A stretch of 64,000 nt of DNA. It comes from Aliterella atlantica CENA595. Lineage in GTDB: Bacteria > Cyanobacteriota > Cyanobacteriia > Cyanobacteriales > Chroococcidiopsidaceae. Positions within the stretch are counted from its first letter, which is position 1. Each line of letters begins with the position of its first letter. Under the pieces are notes generated by a model. The model ran no database searches and was not told the DNA's origin. It saw nothing but the letters and a program-made list of their open reading frames with translations. The position numbers and the translations under genes were made by a program. Positions 46,297 through 54,956 of the stretch are shown here, one piece after another. Location of the stretch: positions 248,001 to 312,000 of the forward strand of contig NZ_JYON01000001.1 of assembly GCF_000952155.1 (NCBI RefSeq). Direction: 5' to 3'.

Positions 46297-46346
46297 AGAC
46301 GTAGCACTGCTACGTCTAGATATGGAGACGTAGCATTGCTACGTCT
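46297..46346. repeat. Dispersed palindrome, copies 3 and 4 (after cmpD)
   Basis: Two neighbouring copies of AGACGTAGCA-x-TGCTACGTCT at 46297-46317 and 46326-46346. They may also help end the cmp transcript. Confidence 0.8.
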
Positions 46347-46380
46347 CTACCGCTAAACAACGGCAACATAAAGAGGAAAT

Positions 46381-46521
46381 ATGATGCGATCGCCATTTAT
46401 CCATTTTCTGTTACTACTGGGCTTAATTGCTCCCCTAACAGCCTGTGATTTCGGCGGAGGAGATGCTGAGGAAGGACAAGAAAATACCGAACAGCAAGAT
46501 AATGATGACGATGATGACTAA
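46381..46521 (+). CDS. Very small predicted lipoprotein, 46 residues
   Basis: The frame reads MMRSPFIHFLLLLGLIAPLT, then A-C at the lipobox (PLTAC, Cys22), then a short tail that is glycine- then Glu/Gln/Asp-rich and ends in five aspartates. AGAGGA precedes the start. A signal peptide plus lipobox is unlikely by chance in so short a frame. It sits between cmpD and ccmO and ends exactly where ccmO ends on the other strand (46521/46522). The function is unknown; the acidic tail could bind cations. Confidence 0.7.
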   Translation: MMRSPFIHFLLLLGLIAPLTACDFGGGDAEEGQENTEQQDNDDDDD

Positions 46522-47280
46522 TTACTCATCTAAGCGCAAAGGCTCCTCTAAAGGAACGGGTATTTGCTTCAAATCTGGCAGTTCTACTAATTCCAATTCT
46601 TTTTCTTTCTCTACAATTTTTGTCGGTATCGCTAAAGGTTGAGGCTTTTCGATCCAACAACTTGCTAGCGGTAAAGTCTGCTCCAAATCTTCCAAAGGTC
46701 TAGGAATCACCATTACAGCATTCAATTCGCCAATCCGCGCCGCTTCGTGCATTCCTGCCTCTAAAGCGACAGCAACATCAGCTACCGAACCGCGAATAAT
46801 TGCCGTACATAATCCCGCGCCGATGATTTCGTGAGCGGAAAGCTCAACTTCTGCCGCTTTGAGCATAGTATCGGCGGCTCCTACCATTGCCGGAAAACCG
46901 CGAGTCTCTAATAAGCCGATCGCTTGATTGCTTAATTTACTACTACCACGACCGTAAGTAAGTTGAGCTAAACGACTACCAATCGGCAGCACTACTTCTA
47001 AATTAGGTAATGGTCTTGCAATCACTAAGCTAGAAATCAATTGCCCGTTTTGCTGGGCGTTTTCTGCGCCTACCTCCACTGCTAGGCGGACATCAGAAAT
47101 TTTCCCGCGCACAATTGCCGTACAGTGACCGCTACCAATTTTCTCATAGCCAACTAATATTACTTCCGAAGATTTCAGCATTGCATCAGCAGCACTGACA
47201 ATCGCTGGAAAACTACCAGTTGAGACTAAACCTAGTGCCTTATCTTTAAAGTCCTCTGTGTGCGGCTGATATACCCCCAT
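46522..47280 (-). CDS. ccmO: Carboxysome shell protein CcmO (tandem BMC domains)
   Basis: 252 residues from ATG 47280 (MGVYQPHTED). A TTG four codons upstream overlaps the ribosome site and is rejected. Two BMC domains: about 15-105 (ALGLVSTGSFPAIVSAADAM) and 120-205 (AIGLLETRGFPAMVGAADTM). Tandem-domain shell proteins form trimers in the carboxysome facets; CcmO is needed to close the shell. A Glu/Pro-rich tail of about 45 residues follows. It is last in the ccm operon, 38 bp after ccmN. Confidence 0.92.
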   Translation of the reverse strand: MGVYQPHTEDFKDKALGLVSTGSFPAIVSAADAMLKSSEVILVGYEKIGSGHCTAIVRGKISDVRLAVEVGAENAQQNGQLISSLVIARPLPNLEVVLPIGSRLAQLTYGRGSSKLSNQAIGLLETRGFPAMVGAADTMLKAAEVELSAHEIIGAGLCTAIIRGSVADVAVALEAGMHEAARIGELNAVMVIPRPLEDLEQTLPLASCWIEKPQPLAIPTKIVEKEKELELVELPDLKQIPVPLEEPLRLDE

Positions 47281-47318
47281 CTTTAACCTCAAATTAAATG
47301 CTGCTGCTTTATCCTAAT

Positions 47319-47924
47319 CTAACTGGCGTTTGAGGTGGGATTGTCGTTTTGGAGCGGACTATTTAATGTTTGTCTGTGAGGCAACAATGTTGAGAGTAAT
47401 TGGTTTAAGCGTGCCTGTCCGTAAACTGGAGTGTTATTGTCTGCTGAGGATGAAATTTCTTCTGGTTGTGGAGCAACTTCTGAGCGATCGCTAGTATCTA
47501 CTGCACCATTATCAACATTTGGCTCTGGTTCAGAAATGCGATCGTCTGTTTCGATAACTTTTTGCTCGGCTTGACGACTTTTATCTCCAATTAAAGAGCC
47601 TGGAGAAATTACTTCTCCTCGACTGACAGAACTATTAAAAATAGTTGTCATAGAACCAATACAAGCATTAGCGCCAATCTGACAATCGCCAACTATCAGC
47701 ACTCCTGTACCAACATTTGTTCCTTCTGCGATCTCCAGTTTGCCTTTGTGCGCGTGCAAAATTGCTCCCATGCCAATACAAACCCCAGATGCAATCTTAA
47801 TTTCACTGTCTGGATCTGCTTGGAGCAAAACACCTGGTGCGATCGCGGCTCCAGGATCGACAGTTACATTGCCACTAACATAAAACTGAGAGTTACTAAT
47901 TGGCTGTAGCGGCGGCAAATGCAT
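47319..47924 (-). CDS. ccmN: Carboxysome assembly protein CcmN
   Basis: 201 residues: a left-handed beta-helix of hexapeptide repeats (about 15-120, for example IASGVCIGMGAILHAH), a long disordered Pro/Ser/Asp linker, and a C-terminal amphipathic encapsulation peptide (VYGQARLNQLLSTLLPHR). The helix binds CcmM and the peptide recruits CcmK shell proteins, linking core to shell. A hairpin lies between ccmM and ccmN. Confidence 0.93.
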   Translation of the reverse strand: MHLPPLQPISNSQFYVSGNVTVDPGAAIAPGVLLQADPDSEIKIASGVCIGMGAILHAHKGKLEIAEGTNVGTGVLIVGDCQIGANACIGSMTTIFNSSVSRGEVISPGSLIGDKSRQAEQKVIETDDRISEPEPNVDNGAVDTSDRSEVAPQPEEISSSADNNTPVYGQARLNQLLSTLLPHRQTLNSPLQNDNPTSNAS

Positions 47925-47974
47925 TGGAATTGAGTTCCTTTAGCGGACATAAATACTGCATTGATGAAGAATAA

Positions 47975-48009
47975 GGGAAAAGGGAAAAAGGTTTTCTTGT
48001 CCTTTTCCC
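47975..48009 (-). terminator. Hairpin between ccmM and ccmN
   Basis: GGGAAAAGG (47975-47983) and CCTTTTCCC (48001-48009), 9-bp perfect stem, 17-nt loop. In the minus direction a CCCTT-rich stretch follows. Within a 234-bp gap in an operon, it may reduce read-through into ccmN-ccmO. Confidence 0.45.
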
Positions 48010-48158
48010 ACGCCGAAGAAATTTGCAACGGCTAATTCATCCGTCAAGCAGAAGTTTAGACATGGGAAGGACGACAGGAGAAACGCTGCTTTACAACAGT
48101 TATTTCTGACTGCCAATCTTTAAATTTGCTGGGAAACTAACGCTGCTAGAGCGCTGTT

Positions 48159-49826
48159 TTATTTACCCGGACGTTGAATAATCATTTCTACAACTCTACG
48201 CTTGGCTTTAGGGTCAATACCAATTAACCTGACGTATGCGTTGCGCTGTTCGGCCGATCTATTTTCAAGTTCAGCCATTACTTGAGATTGTTGCTTGGTT
48301 TGAATTACACCGCCACTTTGCCAAGAGCTAGTTTTAAACCTCCGCTCGTCAGCGTACTCGGTGCTGATCGTGTAACCTTGCGCGAGTAATTGCCTAACTT
48401 GGTCAGCAACTTCCGAGCTAAGACTTGAAGAACTAGAAGAATAATTGCTGTAGCTTTGCTCTTGAGGCTTGCTAGCTGCTGGACGGTAGCCATTGCTAGA
48501 AGAAGTTGTTGTAGATTGATTGTTACCGTCTGGTCGTTGAATAATTGCTTCTAGCGTCCGGCGCTTACTCTTGGTGTCAATCCCAATTAGACGCACGTAT
48601 TCACCACTATGGTTGTCCATGCATTCTTCTAAAGCGGCGATCACAGTTGATTCTTGCTTAGAATCTATCGGCGAGCAACTTTGCCAAGAGCTAGTTTGGA
48701 AGCGGCGCTTGTCAGCGTGTTCCGTACCAACTTTGTAGCCTTGAGAAAGGATGTGGCGTACTTGATCTACGGTTTCTGGGCTTAACTTGGAACTACCCGA
48801 ACTGCTATAGCTGGAATTGCTAGAATAAGAACTCTTAAAGCCGCTACTTGCAGATGAAGTAACGCGCCCATCGCCTGGGCGATCGCCTGGTCTTTGAATA
48901 ATACTTTCTAAAACGCGCTTTCGAGATTTTGTATCAATTCCTAACAAACGCACGTATTCACCTTGGTGTTCGTCTAAGCAGCTTTCCAATTCTCGAAATA
49001 CATCTGCTTCGCGCTTGGATTCTATCGGAGCGCAGCTTTGCCAAGAGCTAGTTTGGAAACGACGAGCATCGGCGTGTTCCATGCCGATGCGGTAGCCTTG
49101 TGCTAATAAGTTGCGGATTTGGTCTTGGACTTCTTCATTTATAGAGGAAGTCGAACTGTAGCTGGTGCGGTTATTATATTGAATCATGCGATCGCCGCCT
49201 TTAGATATTTCTTCTCTAACTGATTTAACGGGAGTAAATTTATCAGCTTGCTGATAATCGGAGCGCAGAGCATCATTAATGCCTACTATATGAGTTGCAA
49301 ATTTCATGTCTGACTCTTGCACGTCAGGCAAATTATCTGCTTGTTGTTGATTGACAATCACCGAACCCGAAGGCACGTACTTACCTGCGGGGACTTCTAC
49401 ATCTTGGATCAAGGCGTGCATCATGACAATACAGCCAGAGCCTATCCTGGCGTTAAATACGGTGGAGCGAAAGCCGATAAAGCAATTGTCGCCAATATAG
49501 GCAGGACCGTGAATTAATGCCATGTGGGTAATCGAGACATTTTTTCCCACCCAAACCGAGTAAGAATTATTATCGTCGCCGACAACTCGACCTCGATCTA
49601 AGCCATGAATGACAACACCATCTTGAATATTTGTGCCATCGCCAATAATGAATGGATGACCTTTATCAGCGGTGATTGAAGTTCCTGGCGAAACTAACAC
49701 ATCAGCGCCAATGCGGACATCGCCGACAATATTGCTAAAAGAATGTACGTAAGCAGTTTCGTGAATTTTTGGTTCGCCGATACTAGGCGCGGGGGTAGGG
49801 GGAGCCGCAGGACTACGGACTGCCAT
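48159..49826 (-). CDS. ccmM: Carboxysome core scaffold CcmM
   Basis: 555 residues: an N-terminal gamma-carbonic-anhydrase-like domain (1-210) and three Rubisco-small-subunit-like (SSUL) repeats (about 225-290, 345-410, 480-545) separated by Ser-rich linkers. The zinc histidines are kept ([16 protein letters not shown]). The C-terminal cysteine pair required for activity in Thermosynechococcus is missing (the region reads [14 protein letters not shown]). SSUL1 and SSUL2 each have the redox cysteine pair (SSWQSC, and E-x-C); SSUL3 has none. SSUL modules cross-link Rubisco into the carboxysome core. Confidence 0.95.
   Translation of the reverse strand: MAVRSPAAPPTPAPSIGEPKIHETAYVHSFSNIVGDVRIGADVLVSPGTSITADKGHPFIIGDGTNIQDGVVIHGLDRGRVVGDDNNSYSVWVGKNVSITHMALIHGPAYIGDNCFIGFRSTVFNARIGSGCIVMMHALIQDVEVPAGKYVPSGSVIVNQQQADNLPDVQESDMKFATHIVGINDALRSDYQQADKFTPVKSVREEISKGGDRMIQYNNRTSYSSTSSINEEVQDQIRNLLAQGYRIGMEHADARRFQTSSWQSCAPIESKREADVFRELESCLDEHQGEYVRLLGIDTKSRKRVLESIIQRPGDRPGDGRVTSSASSGFKSSYSSNSSYSSSGSSKLSPETVDQVRHILSQGYKVGTEHADKRRFQTSSWQSCSPIDSKQESTVIAALEECMDNHSGEYVRLIGIDTKSKRRTLEAIIQRPDGNNQSTTTSSSNGYRPAASKPQEQSYSNYSSSSSSLSSEVADQVRQLLAQGYTISTEYADERRFKTSSWQSGGVIQTKQQSQVMAELENRSAEQRNAYVRLIGIDPKAKRRVVEMIIQRPGK
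49185..49204 (-). promoter_or_regulatory. Probable internal start for short CcmM
   Basis: ATG at 49187 ([10 protein letters not shown]) lies between the carbonic-anhydrase-like part and SSUL1, with an AAAGGCGG purine tract about 8 bp upstream. It would yield a 342-residue protein of only the SSUL modules, equivalent to the short CcmM form made by internal initiation in other cyanobacteria. Confidence 0.6.
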
Positions 49827-49899
49827 GATTCGGTTCTCCTAACTAAAAGAATGCAATGAGCGATCGCTTGCTCAATTTGCAAAAATATTTTGCTAATAT

Positions 49900-50202
49900 T
49901 TAGCGATATTGGTCTCTTTTGCTGTATACAGAACGATTTTCCACGCTTACCGTGTCTATAATCGCTACTACGGCTGCATCTACAGGACGTTGTTCGCTAC
50001 CTGGTACTTGACGAGCAGCACTGCCACGACTGACAAGTACCCACTCGTCAACCCCTGCCCCCACGTTATCGGCTGCGACTTCGTATTTTGGTAGCTCTTG
50101 TCCCTCCTCATCCACAAATTGGAGGAGGAGGAACTTTACGCCTCTAAGACTAGGCTCTTTGTGGGTACTGACAACTGTGCCACGAACTTTGGCAATTTGC
50201 AT
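49900..50202 (-). CDS. ccmL: Carboxysome vertex protein CcmL
   Basis: 100 residues, EutN/CcmL family. It forms pentamers that cap the icosahedral corners. Starts MQIAKVRGTVVSTHKEPSLR, with VGAGVDEWVLVSRGSAAR at the pore side. It begins 3 bp after ccmK1. Confidence 0.96.
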   Translation of the reverse strand: MQIAKVRGTVVSTHKEPSLRGVKFLLLQFVDEEGQELPKYEVAADNVGAGVDEWVLVSRGSAARQVPGSEQRPVDAAVVAIIDTVSVENRSVYSKRDQYR

Positions 50203-50205
50203 TGA

Positions 50206-50559
50206 TTATGGTCTTGTGTAAGGACCAGCGTGTAAGGCTCTACCACTTACGCTATCGCGAAATTGCTCTACATCGTCAGTGTAACGAATTGGCAATACAT
50301 ACTCTAGGTTTTCGTGCGGACGAGCGATGATGTGGGTAGACAATACTTGTCCGCCATTTACTCGCTTGACATTATCTACACCTGCTGCTACCGAAGCTTG
50401 CACTTCCGAAACGTCGCCCCGAACGATTACAGTTACGCGACCGCTGCCGATTTTTTCGTAGCCAACTAGAGTTACCCGCGCTGCTTTCACCATTGCGTCT
50501 GCTGCTTCTACAACAGCGGGGAAGCCTAGCGTTTCAATCATTCCTACGGCAATAGCCAT
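50206..50559 (-). CDS. ccmK1: Carboxysome shell hexamer protein CcmK1
   Basis: 117-residue single BMC-domain protein ([20 protein letters not shown]) that tiles the shell facets as hexamers. A 15-residue C-terminal extension ([15 protein letters not shown]) distinguishes it from the preceding copy and matches the longer CcmK1 of other cyanobacteria. It lies second in the operon. Confidence 0.92.
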   Translation of the reverse strand: MAIAVGMIETLGFPAVVEAADAMVKAARVTLVGYEKIGSGRVTVIVRGDVSEVQASVAAGVDNVKRVNGGQVLSTHIIARPHENLEYVLPIRYTDDVEQFRDSVSGRALHAGPYTRP

Positions 50560-50632
50560 GAGTTTTGCTCCTAAATACTTTGCTGATAAATGGACTTAAT
50601 TAACACAATTTTGCAGGACAGCGTTACCTATG

Positions 50633-50941
50633 CTACAACCTAAATTGTTCTACTTCTTCGGTGTAGCGAATTGGTAGGACGTACTCAAGATTTTCGTGGG
50701 GACGGGCAATAATGTGGGTTGATAAGACTTCGCCACCGTTTACCCGCTTGGCTGATTCCACCCCAGCCGCAACTGAGGCTTGTACTTCCGAAACATCTCC
50801 TCGGACGATTACAGTTACGCGAGCGCTACCGATTTTTTCATACCCAACTAGGGTGACGCGGGCTGCTTTAACCATAGCATCGGCTGCTTCTACAACAGCA
50901 GGAAAGCCTTTGGTTTCAATCATTCCCACAGCAATTGGCAT
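50633..50941 (-). CDS. ccmK2: Carboxysome shell hexamer protein CcmK2
   Basis: 102 residues from ATG 50941 ([20 protein letters not shown]), behind GAGGAG; an upstream ATG adds 13 unsupported residues. It is the major facet hexamer, nearly identical to CcmK1 in the core. The pore loop is KIGSARV, against KIGSGRV in CcmK1. It is the first gene of ccmK2-K1-L-M-N-O. Confidence 0.92.
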   Translation of the reverse strand: MPIAVGMIETKGFPAVVEAADAMVKAARVTLVGYEKIGSARVTVIVRGDVSEVQASVAAGVESAKRVNGGEVLSTHIIARPHENLEYVLPIRYTEEVEQFRL

Positions 50942-51463
50942 TTTTTTCTCCTCATGAAGCAATCCACAAAGTTTTGACACGCGAGTTTCACGGCAATACC
51001 CACCTGCTAAATTTTGACGGGCAGAGCCATTATTTGCTATATCAAAGTTTTTTGCGTTCTAAATCTAAGAATAGAGCGCGCGCGATCGCTTTGGCAATAT
51101 AAGCTTTGATGATAATATTAAATTATTAATATTAAATAAGTTAATCGATCCCCCTGATAAACCAGGAAATTCACTAAAATTGAGGTATGTATAGATGTTT
51201 TACAATGGCTGATATAGATTTTCTTGGAAAAATCCAATACCTAGTTAGACTCTTAAGTAAAGATGAAGTAAGGCATTAGTTATCTAACTAGCCAAAGATT
51301 TTACTTTTGATCTAGATCGAGAGTAATCTGAAACAAAGATAATAATAGCAACTAAATAAAAATAGGTATTGTTTTAGCCTTGATGCCTCAAGCTAGTCAA
51401 AACTAATTTGGGTATAGAGACTAAGCAAGGCAATTATGTCAGAAATTTCAATGGTAATTTTCA
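50942..51463. promoter_or_regulatory. Divergent control region of ccm and ndhF operons
   Basis: 522 bp with no gene. It is strongly AT-rich from 51110, with one TTA-N7-TAA at 51123-51135 that fits the CmpR spacing but may be chance in such sequence. One HIP1 site is near 51080. No ATAG-N7/8-CTAT box was found. Confidence 0.4.
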
Positions 51464-53299
51464 ATGGGTCAATTCCTCCTACAATCGAGTTGGTGGCTTC
51501 CTTGTTATGGCTTAATCGGTGCGGTATTGACTTTACCCTGGTCTGCTAATATCGTCCGGCGTACAGGTCCAAGACCAGCAGCGTACTTCAACTTATTAAT
51601 GACAGTCTTAGCATTCGTGCATGGTGGTTTGTTGTTTAGACTGATTGCCACTAACGAGCCGCAACACTTAGTATTTCACTGGTTGCAAGTTGCAGACTTA
51701 GACCTGACATTTTCTTTAGAAATCTCCTTAATTACTGTAGGAGCAATGGAACTGGTAGCGGGTCTAAGTCTACTGGCTCAATTTTTTGCTCTAGGCTACA
51801 TGGAGAAAGACTGGGCATTAGCGCGGTTCTTTGGAATAATGGGGTTTTTTGAGGGAGCAATGAGCGGGCTTGCCATCAGCAACTCTTTGCTATTGACCTA
51901 CTGCTTTTTGGAAATGCTTACCCTCTCAACTTATTTGTTGGTAGGGTTTTGGTACGCACAACCATTAGTAGTTACTGCCGCGCGAGATGCATTTTTAACC
52001 AAAAGAGTAGGAGATATATTGCTATTGATGGGGGTTGTTGCCCTAGCATCGCTAGCAGGTAGCTTAGATTTTCCTGACCTTTATCGCTGGGCAGATACAG
52101 CTTCGTTACCGCCCGCAATGACAACGCTACTGAGCTTAACTTTGATTGCTGGACCTGTAGGCAAATGCGCTCAGTTCCCATTGCATTTGTGGCTAGATGA
52201 GGCAATGGAAGGACCTAACCCCGCCTCAATCTTGCGAAATTCAGTAGTAGTATCTTGTGGAGCTTACGTACTAATTAAACTCCAGCCGATTATCGAACTA
52301 TCCCCAGTAGGGCAGACAGTTTTGATTTGTATCGGTACAGTTACAGCTATTGGGGCTTCCTTAGTAGCGCTAGCGCAGATTGATATTAAACGCGCCTTAT
52401 CGCATTCAACTAGCGCTTATTTGGGGCTAGTATTTGTTGCCGTCGGGCTGCAATGGACTGGTTTTGCCTTACTATTACTATTTACTCATGCGATCGCCAA
52501 AGCATTGATGTTTATGAGTGTGGGTTCGATAATTTCCACCACCCACAACCAAGACCTGACCGAAATGGGCGGATTGTGGTCGCGGATGCCTGTAACTACA
52601 ACTGCTTATGTAGTTGGTTCGGCTGGATTAGTCGGCTTGTTACCATTGGGAAGCTTTTGGGCATTGCAATTAGGGTTTGATGACTTTTGGCTAGACGAAC
52701 CTTGGCTAGCAGGAGTTTTGTTAGTAGTTAACGCTCTTACAGCCTTAAATTTGACCCGCGTATTTCGTCTAGTATTTTTAGGGCAACCTCAACCTAAAAC
52801 TAAGCGTACCCCAGAAGTAGCGTGGACGATGGTTGTACCGATGTTGTCGTTGATTATTACTAATTTATTAGTTCCCTTAATGTTGCAACGCTTGTCATTG
52901 CTGCCAACATGGGAATACGTCAGCAAAACATCTGTATCGCTATTAGCTTTATCTGGCTTGATTGGCTGCGCGATTGGTTCGACTATTTACTTACACAAAG
53001 CTTGGTCTAGACCGATAGAACTACCTTGGCGAGTAGTACAAGACTTGTTAGCCTACGACTTCTACATTGAGGCGCTTTACAAAGTCAGTGTAGTATTTGC
53101 AGTCGATTCCATGTCCAAATTAAGCTACTGGTTCGACCGTTATGTAATTGATGGCGTAGTAAATTTTGTGGGTTTAGCTTCTATCTTTAGCGGCGAGAGC
53201 TTGAAATACAGTGTCTCTGGTCAGTCTCAAGGTTACTTATTGACAATTATCGTGGGCGTTAGTCTTTTAGGTTTAGTTATGACCTGGACTATGTGGTAA
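51464..53299 (+). CDS. ndhF: NDH-1 subunit NdhF of a CO2-uptake complex (NdhF4/F3 type)
   Basis: A 611-residue, multi-spanning proton-pumping subunit. The block RDAFLTKRVGDILLLMG, the conserved GKCAQFPLHLWLDEAMEGP (with pumping Lys and His) and AQIDIKRALSHSTSAYLGL mark it as the CO2-uptake form, distinct from respiratory NdhF1. It is followed by ndhD and a cup gene. Absence of cupS and the shorter Cup protein favour NdhF4 (the constitutive NDH-1MS' system), but this is inference. Confidence 0.9.
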   Translation: MGQFLLQSSWWLPCYGLIGAVLTLPWSANIVRRTGPRPAAYFNLLMTVLAFVHGGLLFRLIATNEPQHLVFHWLQVADLDLTFSLEISLITVGAMELVAGLSLLAQFFALGYMEKDWALARFFGIMGFFEGAMSGLAISNSLLLTYCFLEMLTLSTYLLVGFWYAQPLVVTAARDAFLTKRVGDILLLMGVVALASLAGSLDFPDLYRWADTASLPPAMTTLLSLTLIAGPVGKCAQFPLHLWLDEAMEGPNPASILRNSVVVSCGAYVLIKLQPIIELSPVGQTVLICIGTVTAIGASLVALAQIDIKRALSHSTSAYLGLVFVAVGLQWTGFALLLLFTHAIAKALMFMSVGSIISTTHNQDLTEMGGLWSRMPVTTTAYVVGSAGLVGLLPLGSFWALQLGFDDFWLDEPWLAGVLLVVNALTALNLTRVFRLVFLGQPQPKTKRTPEVAWTMVVPMLSLIITNLLVPLMLQRLSLLPTWEYVSKTSVSLLALSGLIGCAIGSTIYLHKAWSRPIELPWRVVQDLLAYDFYIEALYKVSVVFAVDSMSKLSYWFDRYVIDGVVNFVGLASIFSGESLKYSVSGQSQGYLLTIIVGVSLLGLVMTWTMW

Positions 53300-53310
53300 A
53301 CGTGGCAAAG

Positions 53311-53343
53311 TAGCATTCAAGAAGTTTTAGGTATTGAATGCTA
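53311..53343 (+). terminator. Hairpin between ndhF and ndhD
   Basis: TAGCATTCAA and TTGAATGCTA, perfect 10-bp stem, 13-nt loop, followed by TTTAACC. The T-run is weak; it may attenuate or stabilise the mRNA end. Confidence 0.45.
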
Positions 53344-53413
53344 TTTAACCAAGGAAAGCTTGTAAATCAAAGGTCAAATAAGTAGCTCAAACCATTGTGG
53401 GATTAGCATCATA

Positions 53414-53453
53414 CTTTTGACTTTTAACTTTTGACTTTTGACTTTTGACTTTT
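53414..53453 (+). repeat. CTTTTGA heptamer array abutting the ndhD start codon
   Basis: Five units (one reads CTTTTAA) plus a partial CTTTT, the last base directly before ATG 53454. They occupy the place of a ribosome-binding site; no purine-rich Shine-Dalgarno sequence is visible. Confidence 0.85.
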
Positions 53454-54956
53454 ATGCTCAGTATTTTAATCTGGATGCCCGTGTTAGGTGCTGCTGTAAT
53501 CGGGTTATGGTCTGGAGGTGAAAATGCTCCTCAACGTTCCCGAATTGTAGCTTTAGTAACAATCTCTTTTTCGCTCATCTGGACGCTTGTATTGGGCAGT
53601 CAGTTCGCGATTGGCGGTACGCAGATGCAGTTTTTAGAAAACATTCCTTGGTTAGATCAAATCGGTTTGACCTATCAAATAGGGCTAGATGGTTTATCTT
53701 TACCTTTAGTATTTTTAAACAGTCTGCTTACTTGGATTGCTATTTACAGCACAGAAAAAGGTATCAGCCGACCTCGGTTGTATTATGCCTTAGTTTTGCT
53801 GCTAAATACTGGAGTAGTAGGCGCTTTCGTATCTCAAAACTTGTTGCTATTTTTCTTATTTTACGAACTAGAACTAATCCCCCTATATTTACTAATTGCG
53901 ATTTGGGGAGGTGCTAGACGGGGTTATGCAGCAACAAAGTTTCTTATTTACACGGCTGTATCTGGAATCTTGATTTTGGCAGCGTTTTTAGGCATAACTT
54001 GGCTTGGTGGTTCTGGTAGCTTTGATTATCAGCCACTACTTGCTCAAGCTTTACCCTTAACGCAGCAATTTGTCTTACTAGGCGCATTGTTGGTAGGATT
54101 TGGAATCAAAATTCCCCTAGTTCCATTTCATACTTGGTTGCCTGATGCTCACGTTGAAGCTTCCACACCAGTTTCCGTATTGTTAGCTGGCGTACTTCTG
54201 AAGTTGGGAACTTATGGAATATTGAGATTTGGGCTAGGGATGTTTCCTGAAGCTTGGGCTGTTTTAGCGCCTTCTTTAGCAACTTGGGCAACAGTTAGCG
54301 TATTGTATGGGGCATTTACAGCGATCGCCCAAACGGATATGAAAAAAATGGTAGCCTATAGTTCGATCGCTCACATGGGCTACGTATTGTTAGCTATGGC
54401 AACGGCTACACCTCTAAGTCTTGTCGCTGCTGTGTGCCAAATGATCGGTCACGGACTAATTTCTGCCTTACTATTTCTGTTAGTAGGCGTGGTTTATCAA
54501 AAAACTGGTACTCGTGACATCGGTATTTTGCGCGGCTTATTAAATCCCGAAAGAGGTTTGCCTTTAATTGGTAGCTTAATGGTTTTAGGCGTAATGGCAA
54601 GTTCCGGTATTCCTGGAATGGTGGGATTTATCAGCGAATTTCTAGTTTTTCGCAGCAGTTTCCCCACTTTCCCAGTTCAAACTCTACTTTGCATGGTAGG
54701 AACTGGTTTAACAGCCGTTTACTTCCTATTGTTAGTAAATCGCGTCTTTTTTGGGCGACTTTCCGAGCAAGTGATGAATTTGCCGCCCGTACAATGGTTC
54801 GATCGCACGCCAGCTATCATTTTAGCAATATCTATTGTTATTTTAGGATTGCAGCCTAATTGGATGACACGCTGGAGCGAAACGACAACTGCAAATCTTA
54901 TTCTCCCAAAAGCAGCAGTAGTCGCCCCCATCTCTATGTCTCAGGAGTCTCGGTAA
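53454..54956 (+). CDS. ndhD: NDH-1 subunit NdhD of a CO2-uptake complex (NdhD4/D3 type)
   Basis: 500 residues from ATG 53454 (MLSILIWMPVLGAAVIGL). A multi-spanning NuoM-type proton pump with LFFLFYELELIPLYLLIAIWGG, VPFHTWLPDAHVEASTPVSV and DMKKMVAYSSIAHMGYV. It is co-transcribed with ndhF and overlaps the start of the cup gene by one base (TAATG). The start is preceded by a heptamer repeat instead of a normal ribosome site. Confidence 0.92.
   Translation: MLSILIWMPVLGAAVIGLWSGGENAPQRSRIVALVTISFSLIWTLVLGSQFAIGGTQMQFLENIPWLDQIGLTYQIGLDGLSLPLVFLNSLLTWIAIYSTEKGISRPRLYYALVLLLNTGVVGAFVSQNLLLFFLFYELELIPLYLLIAIWGGARRGYAATKFLIYTAVSGILILAAFLGITWLGGSGSFDYQPLLAQALPLTQQFVLLGALLVGFGIKIPLVPFHTWLPDAHVEASTPVSVLLAGVLLKLGTYGILRFGLGMFPEAWAVLAPSLATWATVSVLYGAFTAIAQTDMKKMVAYSSIAHMGYVLLAMATATPLSLVAAVCQMIGHGLISALLFLLVGVVYQKTGTRDIGILRGLLNPERGLPLIGSLMVLGVMASSGIPGMVGFISEFLVFRSSFPTFPVQTLLCMVGTGLTAVYFLLLVNRVFFGRLSEQVMNLPPVQWFDRTPAIILAISIVILGLQPNWMTRWSETTTANLILPKAAVVAPISMSQESR

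Noticed and set aside
53414..53453. CRISPR-like repeat array
   Set aside because: Units are contiguous 7-mers without spacers; no cas genes in the window. The same holds for the other tandem repeats.
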